A DNA stretch of 64,000 nt from Roseomonas sp. (GTDB taxonomy: Bacteria; Pseudomonadota; Alphaproteobacteria; Acetobacterales; Acetobacteraceae). Location of the stretch: assembly GCA_031180725.1 (NCBI GenBank), contig JAPSLO010000002.1, positions 62,001 to 126,000 on the forward strand, in the 5' to 3' direction. The position numbers and the translations under genes are program-made. Shown here piece after piece: positions 18,824 through 29,776 of the stretch (positions within the stretch are counted from its first letter, which is position 1; each line of letters begins with the position of its first letter). The notes under the pieces were generated by a model. The model was not told the origin of the DNA. It was given only the letters and a program-made list of their open reading frames with translations, and did no database searches.

Positions 18824-20218
18824 TCAGCCCTTGCGGCCGGGCGCCTCCGGCAGCGGGCTGGCCAGTTCGAACAGCAGTGGCGTTCCGGCTTCCGCGGGCG
18901 CGGCGCTTGGCTTGGACTTGCCCCGCCGGGCCTTCGGCGCCTCGGCGGCCGGCTCTGCCGCCGGGGCGGCCACAGGCTCGGCTTCCACCGGCAGCACGGG
19001 GCGGCGGGTCGGCACCTGCACGGGCGCGATCGCGTCCAGCGCGGTGGACAGATCCTCGATCAGATCCGCCACATCCTCCAGCCCCACCGAAAGGCGGATG
19101 GTGCCGTCCGTGATGCCGAGCTTCGCCCTTTCCTCCGCCCCCACGCGCATATGCGTGGTTGTGGCCGGATGCGTGACGAGTGACTTGGAATCGCCGAGGT
19201 TGTTGGAGACGGCGACGATGCGCAGCGCGTTCATGAAGCGGAAGGCCGCTTCCTTGCCGCCCTGAACGTCGAAGGTCACCAGGCTGCCGCCGGCCGCCAT
19301 CTGCGCCTTGGCCAGCCCTTGCTGCGGATGGTCGGCGCGGAAGGGATAGAGCACGCGGGCCACCTCGCTGCGCTCCGCCAGAAAATCGGCGATGGCGGCG
19401 GCGGAGCGGCACATGGCGGGCAGGCGCAGGTGCAGCGTCTCCAGCCCCTTCAGGATGACCCAGGCATTGAAGGGCGACATGGAGGGTCCAGTGTTGCGGA
19501 TGAAAGGCTGCAGCACCTCCTCCACCCACTTCTTTCTGCCCAGCACGGCGCCGCCGAGCACGCGGCCCTGGCCATCCATGTGCTTCGTGCAGGAATAGAC
19601 CACCACATCGGCGCCGAACTGCATGGGCTTCTGCAGCAGCGGTGTGGCGAAAACATTGTCCACCACCACCAGGGCGCCGGCCGCATGCGCCAGGTCGCAG
19701 ACGGCGGCGAGGTCCACCAGTTCCAGCATGGGGTTGGAGGGCGTTTCCAGCAGCACCAGAGCGGTGGGCGTAGTCAGCGCTGCCTTCCACTGCTGCAGAT
19801 CGCCACCATCCACGAATTCCGTGCGGATGCCGTAGCGCGGCAGCAGGGTGGAGACGATCCAGTGGCATGAGCCGAACAGGGCGCGGCTGGCGACCACGCG
19901 GTCACTCGCCTTAAGATGCGCCAGCAGCCCAGCGCTGACCGCGGCCATGCCGGTGGCCGTCACCCGGCAGGCCTCTGCCCCTTCCAGCAGGACAAGGCGC
20001 TGTTCCAGCATGCTGGTCGTGGGGTTGCCGAAGCGCGAATACTGGAAGTGCTCGGCAGTGCCCAGAAAGGTCGCCTCGGCCTGTTCGGCGCTGTCATAGA
20101 CGAAGCCGGAGGTGAGGAAGAGCGCCTCCGCCGTCTCGTCAAAGCCGGTGCGCATCTGCCCGCCATGGACGAGCTGGGTGGCGGGGCGGAGCGGTCGGTC
20201 GGACGGGATTTTGGCCAT
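18824..20218 (-). CDS. metZ: O-succinylhomoserine sulfhydrylase
   Basis: PLP enzyme that makes homocysteine from O-succinylhomoserine and sulfide. The ATG at 20218 gives 464 residues, starting right before the conserved RPATQLVHGG. PLP-binding features include SRFGNPTT, VVVDNVFATP and the Schiff-base lysine K212 in YSCTKHMDG. The GG-V-G-SxGIR-type product discrimination cannot be settled by eye, so an acetylhomoserine-specific enzyme is possible. The fold ends near residue 395; the remaining roughly 70 residues are Ala/Pro-rich with a basic KARRGK patch and are not part of the usual enzyme. It stands alone and is divergent from the tRNA. Confidence 0.87.
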   Translation of the reverse strand: MAKIPSDRPLRPATQLVHGGQMRTGFDETAEALFLTSGFVYDSAEQAEATFLGTAEHFQYSRFGNPTTSMLEQRLVLLEGAEACRVTATGMAAVSAGLLAHLKASDRVVASRALFGSCHWIVSTLLPRYGIRTEFVDGGDLQQWKAALTTPTALVLLETPSNPMLELVDLAAVCDLAHAAGALVVVDNVFATPLLQKPMQFGADVVVYSCTKHMDGQGRVLGGAVLGRKKWVEEVLQPFIRNTGPSMSPFNAWVILKGLETLHLRLPAMCRSAAAIADFLAERSEVARVLYPFRADHPQQGLAKAQMAAGGSLVTFDVQGGKEAAFRFMNALRIVAVSNNLGDSKSLVTHPATTTHMRVGAEERAKLGITDGTIRLSVGLEDVADLIEDLSTALDAIAPVQVPTRRPVLPVEAEPVAAPAAEPAAEAPKARRGKSKPSAAPAEAGTPLLFELASPLPEAPGRKG

Positions 20219-20450
20219 TCGGAGCACCTTCGGCGCGCGCGGCGCAAACATGGCGTCCGGCCCCTACACGGGGACGAGGCATAGGGCCGGGCCCTGCCCA
20301 CGGCCGTTTAGCGCGCTTGTTTTTCCCCTTGGCACCCTAAGCACCACCGGGACCCGGAAAGGACCTCGCCGCAAGCTGGCCGGACAAATCGCGAGGGGCG
20401 TTGCCGCCAGGGCCGTGATTACGGCCGAGGGCACGGCGGGTCAAGGCGGC

Positions 20451-20480
20451 TTGCCCGTCCCCATGTGCCGCCCCTATAAG
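20451..20480 (+). promoter_or_regulatory. probable tRNA-Gly promoter
   Basis: TTGCCC at 20451-20456 and TATAAG at 20475-20480 are 18 nt apart and end 16 nt before the tRNA. The stretch between the -10 and the tRNA is almost purely G/C, the discriminator type seen at stringently controlled stable-RNA promoters. Confidence 0.5.
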
Positions 20481-20496
20481 GGGCGGGCCTCCGGCT

Positions 20497-20571
20497 GCGG
20501 GCGTAGTTCAGAGGTAGAACGTCAGCTTCCCAAGCTGAATGTCGTGGGTTCGATTCCCATCGCCCGCTCCA
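20497..20571 (+). tRNA. tRNA-Gly (anticodon CCC)
   Basis: A 75-nt cloverleaf: acceptor arms GCGGGCG and CGCCCGC pair perfectly, the anticodon stem TCAGC/GCTGA encloses loop TTCCCAA (anticodon CCC, codon GGG), the T arm contains GGTTCGATTCC, and CCA is encoded at 20569-20571. No intron is visible. Confidence 0.96.
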
Positions 20572-20896
20572 TTCCCCCATTTGCCCCGCCATTTGCATGG
20601 GATGCGGCGCCGACCGGTCCACGTGGCCGAACTGCAGGCCTACGCGTCTGGCATCTTTAGCCAACTGTCATTCCACTGATGCCTGCTGCCAGTTGCCCCG
20701 TGCCCTCTTTCGCTAACGGGTCCTACGCATACCGAGCGAGAGTGGAAAGTAAGACCCGCTCTGGTTGCGAAAGATGTTTCGGTCACGTGCAGTAAGTTGA
20801 ATTGATAGATCACGCGATCGTGAGTAGTGTATACGCGCCCGCGACTTGGGCGCCGTACGGGGAACTGCCTCGTCGGGAAGGCGAGGAAAGGCCGTC
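20572..20896. other. intergenic region between tRNA-Gly and the GGDEF-EAL gene
   Basis: About 325 nt, noticeably less GC-rich than the genes. It contains a 5-bp inverted repeat TCACG/CGTGA at 20810-20823 and a GAGGAAAGG ribosome site just before the ATG at 20897. No further gene is seen; the promoter of the cyclic-di-GMP gene presumably lies here. Confidence 0.5.
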
Positions 20897-23800
20897 ATGG
20901 ACGGATACATCAGCAAGGCCCTTGCCGGTGCTGCAGATCGGAGGGGCGGCACACCCGGTGCGGCCGGAAACAGGTCAGTTGAGTCGCTGGAGCGACTGCT
21001 CAACGGCATCCCCCACTCTGTCCTGGTGAAGGACCGGGCTCATCGCCTGCTGCTGGTAAACGATGCGATGTGTGCCCTGATTGGGCGCCCGCGAGAGGAG
21101 CTGCTGGGCAGGACCGATCACGACTTCCTCCCGGCGGAGCAAGCTTCCGGCTACCAGGCCGTGGACAACGAGGTCTTCGCAACGGGAGAGGAGCGCGAGG
21201 TCGAGGAGGAACTGACCGCGGCCGACGGCACGGTTCACGTGCTCAGGACGCGCAAGTGCCTGGTCACCCTGCCCAGCCCGGACGGCGAAGAAAGCTTCAT
21301 CATTGCCTCCGTCAGCGACATCACCGAGAGCCGCAGAACGGAGCGCGCCCTCCGCGAAAATGAGGAACGCTTCCGCCGCACGGTGGAACTGAGCCCCCTG
21401 ATCCCGTGGTTGGCCGATCCAGGCGGGATGATCCTGGATGCGGATGCGCGCTGGTACGCGCGCACCGGTCTCACCCCCGAGCAGACACTTGGAACCGGCT
21501 GGACCGCCGTGCTCCACCCGGACGATCTGCCCCAGGTGATCCGCCTGTGGAGTCACTCGATTGGAACTGGCGAGCCATTCTCGGTCGAGTACCGCTATCG
21601 CCAGCAGGACGGCAGCTATCGCTGGATCCATGCGCGCGCGACTGCTCAGCAGGACAGCCAGGGTCGCATCATTCGCTGGTACGGCACACTGGAAGACATC
21701 CACGACCGCAAGCTGGCTGAGATCGCCCTGCGAGGGAGCGAGGAGCGCCATCGCTACACGCTGGAACTCAGCCCCCTCATCCCCTGGTCAGCCGATGCGC
21801 AGGGCATGATTAGCGAGATCGGGTCCCGCTGGTGTGACCGCACCGGCATGACAGCCGAGGAGACACTCGGGACTGGTTTCGCGGCCGCCCTGCATCCGGA
21901 GGATGCAGCCGAGGCAGTCGGCACATGGCGGCGCTCGGTTGCGACCGGCGAGCCCCTCTCAGTGGAGTGCCGGTATCGGCTGGCAGACGGCCGCTATCGC
22001 TGGATTCATGTGCGCGCGGCCCCGTTGCGTGATGCCGACGGCCATATCACACGGTGGTACGGCACGCTCGAGGACATCCAGGACCGCAAGCTGGCGGAAG
22101 AGGCCCTGCGCGAGAGCGAGATGCGCTTCCGCGCCATGGCGGACGACGCGCCCGTCATCATCTGGGTGACAGACCCAACTGGCGGCGCCACGTTCCTGAG
22201 CCGCCTCTGGTACGACGTCACTGGCATGAATCCTGGGGACGATCTCTATGTCGATTGGCTGAACGCCATTCATCCGGAAGACCGTCACGGGGTGGAGCAG
22301 GCATTCCTGGCTGCCAATGCGCGCCAGGAACCGCTTGGGATCGAATACCGTCTCCGCCGCGCCAACGGTACCTTTTCCTGGGTGATCGACCAAGGCCGGC
22401 CACGCTTTGCGGCAGACGGCAGCTTCCTTGGCTATGTTGGCTCAGTCACTGACATCACCGAACGGCGGGAAATGGAAGCGGCGCTGCGTGAGAGCGAGGC
22501 CTTTGCCCGCAGCGTCCTGGAAAGCGGTCCGAACTGCGTCCGGGTGCTCGACCTGGAAGGGCGCCTGCTGTTCATGAACGAGGCAGGCCACCGCCTGCTC
22601 GAGACCGAGGGCGACGGCAAGAGCGCGGACAGCTGGGCTGCAACGCTGCCAGCACAATATGTCGAGGAGGCACGACTGGCACTGGCATCGGCCCGGGCCG
22701 GACACACCTCGCGTCACCATGGACATCGCATCACCCGGAAGGGTGAGGTGCAGTGGCTGGACGTCACCATCGCGCCGATCCCCGGCGCGGATGGACGCCC
22801 TGCGCGCCTGCTCTCGATCTGGCATGACGTCACCGAGGTTCGGGAAGCCCGCGAGGCCGCCGAGCGGGCCAAGCGGGCGGCCGAGGCCTCCGCGGCCCGC
22901 CTCTCCGCCGTGCTCGAGAGTACGATGGACAGCGTCATCGTGCTGGATGCCGACTGGCGCCTGACCTACCTGAACGAGAACGCTCGGCGCCTGCTCCAGG
23001 CACGGAAGCTGCACCTGGGCATCAGCATCTGGGAGGTGTTTCCGGAGGAGGTCGACGGGGTCTTCGCCCGGAACTATCGGCGAGCCGTCACACAGCAGAT
23101 CCCCGTCTCCTTCGAGGAATTCCTTCCGGCGCTGGATGCCTGGCTCGAGGTTCAGGCCTATCCGACGGCGGAGGGGCTCTCGGTCTTCTTTCGCGACATC
23201 ACTGAGCGGCGGCGCGCTGAGCAGGAACGTCTGCTCGCGCAGGAAAAGCTGGCGCATATGGCACGGCACGATGTCCTGACGGGCCTGCCGAACCGTGTCC
23301 TGTTCCGGGAACGTCTGGAGCGCGTGCTCGCCGAAGGCGCCGGCCCGATGGCGGTCCTCTATCTCGACCTGGACGGCTTCAAGGCGGTGAACGACACGCT
23401 GGGCCATCCCGCCGGGGACACCCTGCTGCGCGAGGTTGCGGAGAGGCTCCAGAGCTGCGTGCGCGGATGCGACCTGGTGGCGCGCCTCGGCGGCGACGAG
23501 TTCGCCATCGTGCAGGGCGCGGTGTCGGAGCGTGCGGACGCCCGGGCCCTGGCCCACCGCATCGTCGAGCTTCTGGGAGAACCGTTCACGCTCAGCGGGC
23601 AGCTGGTCGTTATTGGCGCCAGCGTCGGCGTTGCCATGGCGCCTAAAGATGGGAGCAGTGCGGACGACCTACTCAAGGCGGCGGATATCGCGCTCTACAA
23701 CGCCAAGGCGGAGGGGCGCGGGACATACAGCTTCTTCGACCCCAGCATGGACAGCCACCTGCAGGCCCGCCACGCCATCCAGCTTGCGCTGCACGGGGCG

Positions 23801-24529
23801 CTGGCACGCGGCGAGTTCGAATTGCGCTATCAGCCGCTTGTCGATCTGGGTACGAACCGCGTCAGCAGCTTCGAAGCGCTGCTGCGATGGACGCATCCAG
23901 AGCGCGGAATGATCTCACCTGCGGACTTCATCCCGGTCGCCGAGGAAACCGGTCTGATCGTACAGATCGGCGAGTGGGCTCTCCGGGAAGCCTGCCGCAC
24001 CGCTGCGGGCTGGCCCGAGCAGGTCAGCGTCGCTGTGAACCTGTCGCCCGTTCAGTTTCGGAGCAAGACGCTGATAGGGGCGGTCCGGAACGCGCTGAGA
24101 GTGTCCGGCCTCGCCCCCGGTCGCTTGTACCTGGAGATCACAGAGTCCGTGCTACTGCAGGACAACACCGCGAACCTAGAGTGCCTGCAGGAGCTCCGCC
24201 GCCTCGGCGTTCGCATCGCGATGGACGACTTCGGGACGGGGTACTCGTCCCTCGGCTACCTGCGGAGCTTCTCCTTCGACAAGATCAAGCTCGACCGCTC
24301 TTTCGTCCGCGACCTTCCGAACGCCATGGAGTGTCAGGCGATCCTGCGCGCTGTCGCTGGGCTCGCCTCCGGCCTCGGCATCGCGACGACGGCCGAGGGC
24401 ATCGAGACTGACGAACAGCTCGTGGTCGTCCGTGCCAGCGGCTACAAGGAGGGCCAGGGCTACCTGTTCGGCAAGCCGATCAGCGCGGCCGAGACTCACT
24501 CTGTCGTGGAGCAGTACAGAGCTGAGTAG
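20897..24529 (+). CDS. six-PAS GGDEF-EAL cyclic-di-GMP protein
   Basis: The ATG at 20897 follows a purine-rich ribosome site; 1210 residues, no membrane segment. Six PAS-like domains fill residues about 30-805, the second and third being tandem near-copies (ELSPLIPW and WYGTLEDI in both). The cyclase domain has an intact GGDEF at 865-869. The phosphodiesterase domain has E993 in EALLRW plus NLSPVQF, ITESVL, DDFGTGYSSL, KLDRSFV and AEGIET, so both activities look possible; which dominates cannot be told. It is monocistronic, preceded by a tRNA and followed by a hairpin. Confidence 0.92.
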   Translation: MDGYISKALAGAADRRGGTPGAAGNRSVESLERLLNGIPHSVLVKDRAHRLLLVNDAMCALIGRPREELLGRTDHDFLPAEQASGYQAVDNEVFATGEEREVEEELTAADGTVHVLRTRKCLVTLPSPDGEESFIIASVSDITESRRTERALRENEERFRRTVELSPLIPWLADPGGMILDADARWYARTGLTPEQTLGTGWTAVLHPDDLPQVIRLWSHSIGTGEPFSVEYRYRQQDGSYRWIHARATAQQDSQGRIIRWYGTLEDIHDRKLAEIALRGSEERHRYTLELSPLIPWSADAQGMISEIGSRWCDRTGMTAEETLGTGFAAALHPEDAAEAVGTWRRSVATGEPLSVECRYRLADGRYRWIHVRAAPLRDADGHITRWYGTLEDIQDRKLAEEALRESEMRFRAMADDAPVIIWVTDPTGGATFLSRLWYDVTGMNPGDDLYVDWLNAIHPEDRHGVEQAFLAANARQEPLGIEYRLRRANGTFSWVIDQGRPRFAADGSFLGYVGSVTDITERREMEAALRESEAFARSVLESGPNCVRVLDLEGRLLFMNEAGHRLLETEGDGKSADSWAATLPAQYVEEARLALASARAGHTSRHHGHRITRKGEVQWLDVTIAPIPGADGRPARLLSIWHDVTEVREAREAAERAKRAAEASAARLSAVLESTMDSVIVLDADWRLTYLNENARRLLQARKLHLGISIWEVFPEEVDGVFARNYRRAVTQQIPVSFEEFLPALDAWLEVQAYPTAEGLSVFFRDITERRRAEQERLLAQEKLAHMARHDVLTGLPNRVLFRERLERVLAEGAGPMAVLYLDLDGFKAVNDTLGHPAGDTLLREVAERLQSCVRGCDLVARLGGDEFAIVQGAVSERADARALAHRIVELLGEPFTLSGQLVVIGASVGVAMAPKDGSSADDLLKAADIALYNAKAEGRGTYSFFDPSMDSHLQARHAIQLALHGALARGEFELRYQPLVDLGTNRVSSFEALLRWTHPERGMISPADFIPVAEETGLIVQIGEWALREACRTAAGWPEQVSVAVNLSPVQFRSKTLIGAVRNALRVSGLAPGRLYLEITESVLLQDNTANLECLQELRRLGVRIAMDDFGTGYSSLGYLRSFSFDKIKLDRSFVRDLPNAMECQAILRAVAGLASGLGIATTAEGIETDEQLVVVRASGYKEGQGYLFGKPISAAETHSVVEQYRAE

Positions 24530-24540
24530 GAGGCCGCGTG

Positions 24541-24558
24541 GGGAGTCGATCGGCTCCC
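24541..24558 (+). terminator. hairpin after the GGDEF-EAL gene
   Basis: A 7-bp stem, GGGAGTC (24541-24547) with GGCTCCC (24552-24558) including one G-T pair, encloses GATC and lies 11 nt after the stop. It lacks a T-tract. Confidence 0.35.
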
Positions 24559-24995
24559 GCCTGACATCCGGAACGCATCCGATCGCTGAGCAGACGAGGG
24601 TCGGCGGCAGCCGCACGAATTCCAGTCCCGCCCGGCCCGGACGGGGGCGGACCGGCGATCCGCGGCCGGTCCTTCCCACTCGTTCTTCGCTGGAGGAGAT
24701 GAAGGGCCGCCGCCCTTCACGGCGCTACAGCGGAGCGCGGCGGCTTAACCACGGGCAGGCCACACCACTCGGCCGCTGGTAGTTGGCGCTCACCCTGTGC
24801 CCGCCCCCCCGCGGTCTCTTCACCCGCTCGCCCGCGGCCTATGCGGCGGACACTGAGGCGCTTCGCGTCGAGGAGGGCGGGACAGAAGCTGGTAGGGCGC
24901 CCTCGCTCGGCCGTGGGGAATGACCTCCTTCTTCCTGCCCCTCATCCATGCCGGAGAGCCGCAGCGCACGCGGCATGGCGCGGGACACGAGCGCG
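24559..24995. other. intergenic region between convergent genes
   Basis: About 440 nt without a supported gene between the GGDEF-EAL gene (+) and gyrB (-). One further hairpin is present, GAAGGGC (24701-24707) with GCCCTTC (24712-24718), which could act on gyrB transcripts; no T-tract follows. Open frames here lack a ribosome site and read as shadows. Confidence 0.45.
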
Positions 24996-27488
<2,493 letters not shown>

Positions 27489-27523
27489 TCAGATATCTGG
27501 CTGATCCCTGTGGATATAGGGAT

Positions 27524-28687
27524 TCAGGCGGGATTCGGCACGGGGAAATCCGGCAGGCGAACGAGTCCCTGCGGGGTGGCCCGGAAGCCCTCCGCCGTGC
27601 CGCGGAGGGGGGCAAAGATATCCGCTTCGGTGCCCGTCAGGAACACCTGTGCCGGCAGGGCCGCAAGTGCCGCGTACAGCGCCTCGCGGCGCGCCAGGTC
27701 CAGATGGGCGGCCACCTCGTCCAGCAGCAGCAGCGGCGCGAATCCGCGCGCCGCGCCGATCAGCCCGGCATGGGCCAGCACCACCGAAACGAGCAGCGCC
27801 TTCTGTTCGCCCGTGGAACACAGTTCCGCCGGCAGGTCCTTGGGCAGGTGGGTCAGCGCCAGATCGGCCCTATGGGCGCCCAGCGCCGCCCCGCCGGCTG
27901 CCGCGTCGCGGGCGCGGCTGGCGGCGAATTCCTCCCGCAGGCGGTCCTCCACGGCCAAGGCAGGACTCTCGGCCAGCCAGGCGGCGATCGGGTCCAGCAG
28001 GTCCAGCCGCGCGGCCGGGAAGGCGCCAGTGGCAGTGCCGGCCTCCAGCACGGCGTTCAGCCGCAATACAAGGGCGCGGCGGGCAGCAGCGGCGGCGACG
28101 GAATGGCGTGCCATCGCGTCTTCCAGCGCCGCTAGCCAGCGGGCGTCCCGCCGGCCCTCGGCCAGCAGGCGGTTGCGGCCGGACATGGCGGTCTCATGCG
28201 CCGCCACTTCCCGCGCATGGGCCGGCTCCAGCGCCCAGACCAGACGGTCGAGGAAGCGACGGCGACCGGAAGCGCCTTCCTGGAACAGCCGGTCCATCTG
28301 CGGCGTCAACCAGACCGCCGCCGCCCGGTCCGCCAGTTCCGCCGAGGACCGCAGCACTTCCCCATCCAGCCGCCATTTGCGGCGGGCATCTGGGCTGTCC
28401 TCGCCGGCCGTCCCGGTCGCGATGTCGCAGGCGCCGTGCGGCCCTTCGAACCGGCCCCAGGCCGCCCAGGGATGCGTCTGGCCGCCGGCACGGCGGCCGA
28501 TCTCGGCTGCCCTGGCGCCGCGCAGGCCGCGCCCAGGGCCCAGCAGGCTGATCGCCTCGAGCAGGTTCGTCTTGCCGACGCCATTCTCGCCGGCCATGGC
28601 GATAATGCGACCCTCGAAGCGGCCGTCGAAGCTGGGGTAGGAGCGGAAATCGGTCAGCCGCAGCCGCGTCAGGCGCAGCGGCGGCAA
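27524..28687 (-). CDS. recF: DNA replication and repair protein RecF
   Basis: SMC-like ATPase that helps load RecA at gapped DNA. 387 residues: LRLTDFRSY N-terminal strand, Walker A GENGVGKTN near residues 34-42, ABC-type signature STGEQKAL and Walker B LLLLDEVAAHLD. The ATG at 28687 lies directly before the conserved first strand. Its position before gyrB is the classic order. Confidence 0.94.
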   Translation of the reverse strand: MPPLRLTRLRLTDFRSYPSFDGRFEGRIIAMAGENGVGKTNLLEAISLLGPGRGLRGARAAEIGRRAGGQTHPWAAWGRFEGPHGACDIATGTAGEDSPDARRKWRLDGEVLRSSAELADRAAAVWLTPQMDRLFQEGASGRRRFLDRLVWALEPAHAREVAAHETAMSGRNRLLAEGRRDARWLAALEDAMARHSVAAAAARRALVLRLNAVLEAGTATGAFPAARLDLLDPIAAWLAESPALAVEDRLREEFAASRARDAAAGGAALGAHRADLALTHLPKDLPAELCSTGEQKALLVSVVLAHAGLIGAARGFAPLLLLDEVAAHLDLARREALYAALAALPAQVFLTGTEADIFAPLRGTAEGFRATPQGLVRLPDFPVPNPA

Positions 28688-28890
28688 CGGGGATGGCGGG
28701 ATCAGGTGAATCTGCCCTGCGTCACGGCCCGGACTACGGCGGTCTCGCCATTGAATGCGACGCGGGCCCTCGGCCGAACCACACTCGCCGCACCCATATT
28801 GCGCACCCGAAGCGGTGCCACCTGCTCAACCTGCCAGCAATGCCGGCAAAGTGGGCGAACGAAGCTGGAACGTCAAGCGTGCGGAGGGTC

Positions 28891-29619
28891 TCAGCCCACC
28901 CGCGTATCCGCTGGCCGCCCCGCGATCTCCAGCACCAGCTTGCGTCGGATCGCGGTGCCGAAGCTCTCGAAGCCGTTTGCCGGCAGGACGAAGGCACCCA
29001 TGCCGCCGATGACCTGGTCACGGTAATGCTGCTCCAGCGGCGACGGGTTGTCGCTGCCGACGGAAGCAAGCAGCGGGCCCTGGCGCAGCACGGGCAGGCC
29101 ATTCAGCGTCACGCCTTCCGCCACCGCGGCATCGCGTTCCTCGGCGGCCGGACCGCCGTGGTTGTTCTCGCCATCGCCCGAGATATCCACCACCATGCGC
29201 GGCGCGACGAAAGGCGCCGTGGCGAAAGCCCGTCGCGCAGCCGCGATGGCACCGGAGATGGAGGTCTGCGTTCCCGTGTTAAGCGGCGCCGCTTCCAGCC
29301 TGGCGGCGAAGGCTTCCGCATCCTCGGCATGGGCCAGGCGCGTCCAGGGCACCAGCACCTGCTGTTCCCGCACGCCGGACCATTCAAGGTAAAGAAGACC
29401 GATGGAGCCGCAGGACCCCGATCCAACGGCGCGCCATACATCGCGGTCGCGCAGCGCCGCCACGTAACCGCGCCGCTGCATCACCAGATCCGCATGCTGC
29501 ATCGATTGCGAGACATCCGCTGCGAGCACCAACAGCAGATCGACTTCGTCCCCAGCCCGCGCGAGGCGCGGTGCGGCAAGGATCGCACAGGCAGACGCAA
29601 GCAGGATTCTTCGCCGCAT
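28891..29619 (-). CDS. DUF1194 family secreted von Willebrand factor A-like protein
   Basis: The protein has 242 residues with a signal peptide (cleavage after ARA near residue 22) and an immediate vWA strand LLLVLAADVSQSM, whose DxSxS (D35, S37, S39) is a metal-ion-dependent adhesion site. Later GTQTSISGAI and VVDISGDGENN complete a vWA fold. This is the DUF1194 pattern: periplasmic, function unknown. A CGGAGG ribosome site precedes the ATG. It sits between dnaN and recF on the same strand, an insertion into a replication gene order, with about 200 nt to recF. Confidence 0.85.
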   Translation of the reverse strand: MRRRILLASACAILAAPRLARAGDEVDLLLVLAADVSQSMQHADLVMQRRGYVAALRDRDVWRAVGSGSCGSIGLLYLEWSGVREQQVLVPWTRLAHAEDAEAFAARLEAAPLNTGTQTSISGAIAAARRAFATAPFVAPRMVVDISGDGENNHGGPAAEERDAAVAEGVTLNGLPVLRQGPLLASVGSDNPSPLEQHYRDQVIGGMGAFVLPANGFESFGTAIRRKLVLEIAGRPADTRVG

Positions 29620-29634
29620 CGGCGCAGCCTCCGA

Positions 29635-29667
29635 CCGTTCTGGTCCCCTTCACGAGGGCCAGAACGG
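29635..29667 (-). promoter_or_regulatory. long hairpin between dnaN and the DUF1194 gene
   Basis: CCGTTCTGG (29635-29643) pairs perfectly with CCAGAACGG (29659-29667); three more G-C pairs extend it after one unpaired base. It lies about 110 nt past the dnaN stop and ends 15 nt before the next start. No T-tract follows, so attenuation, RNA processing or 3' protection are all possible. Confidence 0.45.
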
Positions 29668-29776
29668 CGGAAATCGGCAGCGGTTTTATCGCAAGGTCGC
29701 GCCGAATGTCGCGCAGGTCACACCCGCCGGCGGATCCATGCGCCGAAGATGTGCATGGAAGGACGGCAGCCTCCAA

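Noticed and set aside
27509-27517. TGTGGATAT between recF and gyrB as a DnaA box (one mismatch)
   Set aside because: A single one-mismatch 9-mer is expected by chance many times in 64 kb; no cluster of boxes or AT-rich unwinding stretch is nearby.
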